A program made the translations under genes and the position numbers. 64,000 bases of DNA from positions 248,001-312,000 of the forward strand of contig NZ_JBANFI010000004.1 of the NCBI RefSeq assembly GCF_045055655.1, in the 5' to 3' direction. Positions 61,332 to 64,000 of this stretch are shown piece by piece. The stretch is from Marinospirillum alkalitolerans (GTDB lineage Bacteria; Pseudomonadota; Gammaproteobacteria; Pseudomonadales; Halomonadaceae). The first letter of the stretch is position 1. Each line of letters opens with the position of its first letter. The notes beneath the pieces were generated by a model, which had not been told where the DNA came from, ran no database searches, and was given only the letters and a program-made list of their open reading frames with translations.

Positions 61332-62858
61332 CTATAAGGCCTCGAGTTGGGCAAGATAAGCTTCAGCCGTTGCTAAAACAGCGGCACGTTGCTCTGGTTG
61401 TTGGCGTTGCCAGTTGGCATACACCAGCTTCATGCGCGCATTGTTGGCAAGCTGTGCCTGATGACGATCAATAAAATGCCAATATAGGCTATTCAAGGGG
61501 CAGCTTTGAGGGCCGGTTTTTTGTTTGACTTGATAAAAACACTGGCCGCATAGATCACCCATCTTGTTGATGTACTGGCCCGATGCCGCATAGGGCTTAC
61601 TGGCGAGTAGGCCACCATCCGCATACTGACTCATCCCCCGTGTATTGGGCAGCTCGACCCACTCCAGCGCATCGATATACACTCCCAAGTACCAGCGATC
61701 CACCTGATCAGGGGCAATCCCAGCCAGCAAGGCAAAATTGCCCGTAACCATCAAGCGCTGAATATGATGTGCATAGGCATAGTCGAGCGACTGTTCAATA
61801 GCCTGACGCAAACAGGCCATCTTGGTCCGCCCTGTCCAGAAAAAAGCAGGTAAATCACGCTCTGCTTGTAAGGCATTGGTTTGTGCATAGCTCGGCATCT
61901 GCTCCCAGTAGAGTGCACGCACATATTCACGCCACCCCAGAATCTGGCGGATAAAGCCCTCAACCTGCGCCAAACTGATGACATCCTGATGTGCCTGCCA
62001 GTGGGCTTCAGCGGCACGAATCACCTCCAATGGATGGAGCATTTTGGTGTTTAAACAAAAGGACAGACGGCTATGGAATAAGCTCCAGCCGCGCGTAGAA
62101 AGGGCATCTTGATAACGCCCAAAAAAAGGCAGGCAACGGGTTAAAAAATCCGCCAACAGCTGACGAGCCTGACGCCGCGTCACGGGCCAAATAAAAGCCT
62201 TGGCATCAATCCGCCCTAGATAAGGCAGCTGATGACGCTGAATTCGCGCCACAATCGGCTCAACGGACAGCGTAAAGCACAAGGGCTCAGGGAGAGAGAC
62301 CGTTTGAGGCAAGGCGCAGCGGTTCTCGGCATCATAATTCCACTTGCCACCCAATGGCTGGCCTTGTGGATCCAGCAGCACCTGATACTGCTGTCGCAGG
62401 CGACGATAAAAAAACTCCATCCGATGATGGGGATACTGCTGCCAAGCCGAACGCGAAGTCAGAAAGTGCTCGCTGTCGACCCGCTCAACAGGATAGCCAA
62501 GACGCGTCTCCAAAGCCTTGAGCTGCTGATCTAAGCGATATTCATCAGGTAGCTGATAGGCCCAACTCCTGGCTTGATGTTCAAGCAGCTTGGCCTCAAG
62601 CAAAGCACCCAAATCAGCATAGGCCTGGGTGGCATCCAGCGTCAGATAATCAACACGATGCCCCGCTGCTTGCAAGGCCTTTGCAAAGGCCTCCATCGCG
62701 GCAAAAAATCCGACTAGTTTTTGAATATGATGCACCACATAGGTGGCTTCTTGGTGCAATTCAGCGATCAAATACACCACCTGATCATCGGGTTCACGCC
62801 ACCAAGAGTGGGCAGCATTCAACTGATCGCCCAAAACCAATCTGAGCTGCTTAATCAT
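61332..62858 (-). CDS. Cryptochrome/deoxyribodipyrimidine photolyase-related protein
   Basis: This 508-residue flavoprotein resembles the Fe-S bacterial cryptochromes and (6-4) photolyases (PhrB type). The N-terminus LRLVLGDQLNAAHSWW is diagnostic of the DPRP family. FAD-domain motifs such as LPAFFWTGRTKMACLRQAIE and RLMVTGNFALLAGI follow. Cluster cysteines are in DLCGQCFYQV and SCPLNSLYW plus CLRQ earlier. It probably repairs UV (6-4) lesions or senses blue light. The DUF2256 gene overlaps its start by 8 nt. Confidence 0.9.
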   Translation of the reverse strand: MIKQLRLVLGDQLNAAHSWWREPDDQVVYLIAELHQEATYVVHHIQKLVGFFAAMEAFAKALQAAGHRVDYLTLDATQAYADLGALLEAKLLEHQARSWAYQLPDEYRLDQQLKALETRLGYPVERVDSEHFLTSRSAWQQYPHHRMEFFYRRLRQQYQVLLDPQGQPLGGKWNYDAENRCALPQTVSLPEPLCFTLSVEPIVARIQRHQLPYLGRIDAKAFIWPVTRRQARQLLADFLTRCLPFFGRYQDALSTRGWSLFHSRLSFCLNTKMLHPLEVIRAAEAHWQAHQDVISLAQVEGFIRQILGWREYVRALYWEQMPSYAQTNALQAERDLPAFFWTGRTKMACLRQAIEQSLDYAYAHHIQRLMVTGNFALLAGIAPDQVDRWYLGVYIDALEWVELPNTRGMSQYADGGLLASKPYAASGQYINKMGDLCGQCFYQVKQKTGPQSCPLNSLYWHFIDRHQAQLANNARMKLVYANWQRQQPEQRAAVLATAEAYLAQLEAL

Positions 62859-63036
62859 GCCTGTTCTCCTTGTTCATCACCGCTTGATGAGCATCCATCG
62901 CTATAGCGCGCCTTTTTTGGCAAGCATGACTGCAATAGCGCACAGCCTCCCAATTCAGCCGCCATTTACGCCGCCATTGAAAGGGCCGCTGACAAACAGG
63001 GCAGATTTTTTCAGGCAAAAAAGGTTTTTTGTGCAT
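62851..63036 (-). CDS. DUF2256 small zinc-finger-like protein
   Basis: The 61-residue protein has two cysteine pairs (KICPVCQRPF and RYCSHACQKRR) and the FQWRRKWRLNWEAVRYCS core of DUF2256. The family is often found next to photolyase or cryptochrome genes. The pattern suggests a zinc ribbon; the function is unknown. AAGGAAA precedes the ATG. It overlaps the photolyase-like gene by 8 nt, so the two are translationally coupled. Confidence 0.9.
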   Translation of the reverse strand: MHKKPFLPEKICPVCQRPFQWRRKWRLNWEAVRYCSHACQKRRAIAMDAHQAVMNKENRHD

Positions 63037-63162
63037 AGAGGCTTTCCTTGTGCGTATCGCAGCAGCTCAAAAAAACTGCAAGGACTCTAGCAAAAACCGC
63101 TACCCAAGACTAGACAAAAACTATACAAAGAGTAAGCTTCTATTTTATTTGAGGGTGAACTT

Positions 63163-63597
63163 ATGTTGACTTCGGCTTATCTCGCCTATGGCCTCGCTGC
63201 TTGGCTGGCTCTGTTGACGCTGCAAGCGGTGATTGCAGCTGTTGTAAAAAATAGTCAGCCTGGTGCACTGCCGGGCAAAATCAATCCAGATCTTGGTCAT
63301 GCTTCTTTTGTGTTTCGTGCCCATCGTACTTGGATGAACAGCCTTGAAAACGCCCCCCTATTATTAGGTGGCCTGCTTTTAGCATGGATGGTGGGAGCCA
63401 ATCCTCACTGGAGTGCCGCACTGCTTTGGCTGTGCGTTCTAGGGCGCACAGGCCATATGCTGCTTTACTATTTACATAGCACAGAGAAAAACCCCAGTCC
63501 GCGTAGCCTATTTTTTATGATCAGTTGGCTGGCACAGGTTGGGTTACTGCTGTTAGGTCTCCTGACACTGCTTAACACGCACACTGAATACCTCTGA
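63163..63597 (+). CDS. MAPEG-family membrane protein
   Basis: The 144-residue protein has four membrane helices and the MAPEG pattern: FRAHRTWMNSLENAPLLLGG after the first helix, then LLWLCVLGRTGHMLLYYLH. The eukaryotic relatives are glutathione-dependent or leukotriene enzymes; bacterial members are mostly uncharacterised. GAGGG precedes the ATG. It is divergent from the DUF2256-photolyase pair. Confidence 0.88.
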   Translation: MLTSAYLAYGLAAWLALLTLQAVIAAVVKNSQPGALPGKINPDLGHASFVFRAHRTWMNSLENAPLLLGGLLLAWMVGANPHWSAALLWLCVLGRTGHMLLYYLHSTEKNPSPRSLFFMISWLAQVGLLLLGLLTLLNTHTEYL

Positions 63598-63750
63598 CCG
63601 ACGGATAGATAACGTCTACCCCAGAAAGAAGCTCGATCTGGGGGCCACAACCTGATGGCTACTTTGCATGTCCTCTTGGCTTACACGCCCCTTTTGCAAT
63701 CAACAGCACAAGAAAAAAACCTGTCATTTTTTATGGCTAGAGTCGTTTCA

Positions 63751-63795
63751 CATATAGTCACTTTGCATATCGCCACTTTGCATATAGTCACTTCG
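63751..63795. repeat. Three-copy 15-bp tandem repeat
   Basis: CATATAGTCACTTTG, CATATCGCCACTTTG and CATATAGTCACTTCG follow each other without gaps; each differs from the consensus by zero to two bases. The repeat lies about 130 nt before the last gene and 40 nt before its candidate promoter. Confidence 0.85.
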
Positions 63796-63837
63796 CAGAC
63801 AAACTTTGATGCAGCGCACAAAAAGCCCAACCAAGAT

Positions 63838-63866
63838 TTGACATCTTGACCAGCGATGCATAAGTT
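63838..63866 (+). promoter_or_regulatory. Candidate promoter of the last gene
   Basis: A perfect TTGACA -35 box is followed after 17 nt by TAAGTT, a weak -10 box, 55 nt before the final start codon. Confidence 0.45.
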
Positions 63867-63921
63867 GAGACTAAAGTAGTTCTTTCTAGACACATCAGGC
63901 GCAAGGCAAGGGGGAGACGTT

Positions 63922-64000
63922 ATGGAAATGCTATCCATCGGTTCGTCAGAACCACAGACTTGGTTTTGCCATCTTGAACTCAGCGCGCTGCATTTGACTT
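63922..64000 (+). CDS. Start of an unidentified gene (truncated by the window)
   Basis: An ATG with a strong GGGGAG site 6 nt upstream opens a frame that remains open to the window edge, giving 26 residues (MEMLSIGSSEPQ, then WFCHLELSALHLT). Too little is visible to assign a family. Confidence 0.6.
   Translation, partial: MEMLSIGSSEPQTWFCHLELSALHLT

Larger units (their letters stand above)
63598..63921. other. Intergenic region before the last gene
   Basis: About 320 nt with no convincing gene. It contains a small tandem repeat and a promoter-like pair, both listed separately. A 64-codon frame at 63655-63849 is produced mainly by the repeat and has no ribosome-binding site. Confidence 0.6.

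Noticed and set aside
63751..63795. A possible CRISPR array
   Set aside because: The units are gapless 15-mers with no spacers, and no cas gene is present.
63655..63849. A 64-codon frame containing the 15-bp tandem repeat
   Set aside because: Its low-complexity IVTLHIATLH segment is a by-product of the repeat; there is no ribosome-binding site.

Overview
This window looks like chromosomal DNA of a gammaproteobacterium from the Pseudomonadales/Oceanospirillales side of the class. The reason is gene order. Two blocks follow the arrangement known from Pseudomonas: yhdP-rng-mreDCB with divergent gatCAB, and LysR/leuCDB-asd-fimV-truA-trpF-accD-folC-dedD-cvpA-purF-metZ. The proteins are glutamine-rich and the base composition looks slightly above half G+C by eye. 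The genus cannot be named from the sequence alone.

Layout. 1-8 kb: cell-shape and RNA-processing genes (yhdP partial, rng, mreD, mreC, mreB) on the minus strand, and the tRNA amidotransferase operon gatCAB on the plus strand. 8-10 kb: a lone membrane protein of the Gcr 'site-specific recombinase' family. 10-27.4 kb: one long minus-strand run of housekeeping genes for leucine, aspartate-family, tryptophan, fatty-acid, folate, purine and methionine synthesis, with truA and the polar/pilus scaffold fimV. Here trpB and trpA sit between trpF and accD. 27.5-31 kb: a LysR regulator divergent from leuC, then a copper chaperone and Cu(+) export ATPase. 31-34.2 kb: a 1045-residue ankyrin-repeat protein behind an AT-rich leader. 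34.5-39.8 kb: grxA, rlmJ, an AbgT-type transporter, a LysE exporter with an AraC regulator, and two small unknown genes. 39.9-47 kb: tRNA-Leu(UAG), bioB divergent from comF with a BirA-like operator between, a TetR regulator divergent from slt, a stand-alone EAL protein, an SBF-like transporter and a Prx5-type peroxiredoxin. 47.5-49.8 kb: katG.

50-61.2 kb is a signalling island. Two tandem overlapping sensor kinases converge on a minus-strand three-gene operon. That operon encodes a membrane diguanylate cyclase with a built-in SBP_bac_3 periplasmic domain, a free PhnD-like periplasmic binding protein, and a Cache-PAS-PAS-GGDEF-EAL protein translationally coupled to it. I consider this the most interesting part of the window: it looks like a ligand-sensing c-di-GMP module. 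61.3-64 kb: a DUF2256 protein overlapping a cryptochrome/photolyase-like gene, a MAPEG-family membrane protein, a small tandem repeat, and the first 26 codons of an unknown gene.

No CRISPR array, rRNA, insertion sequence, prophage or integrase was seen. The accessory-looking pieces are the ankyrin gene, the two small orphans and the signalling island.
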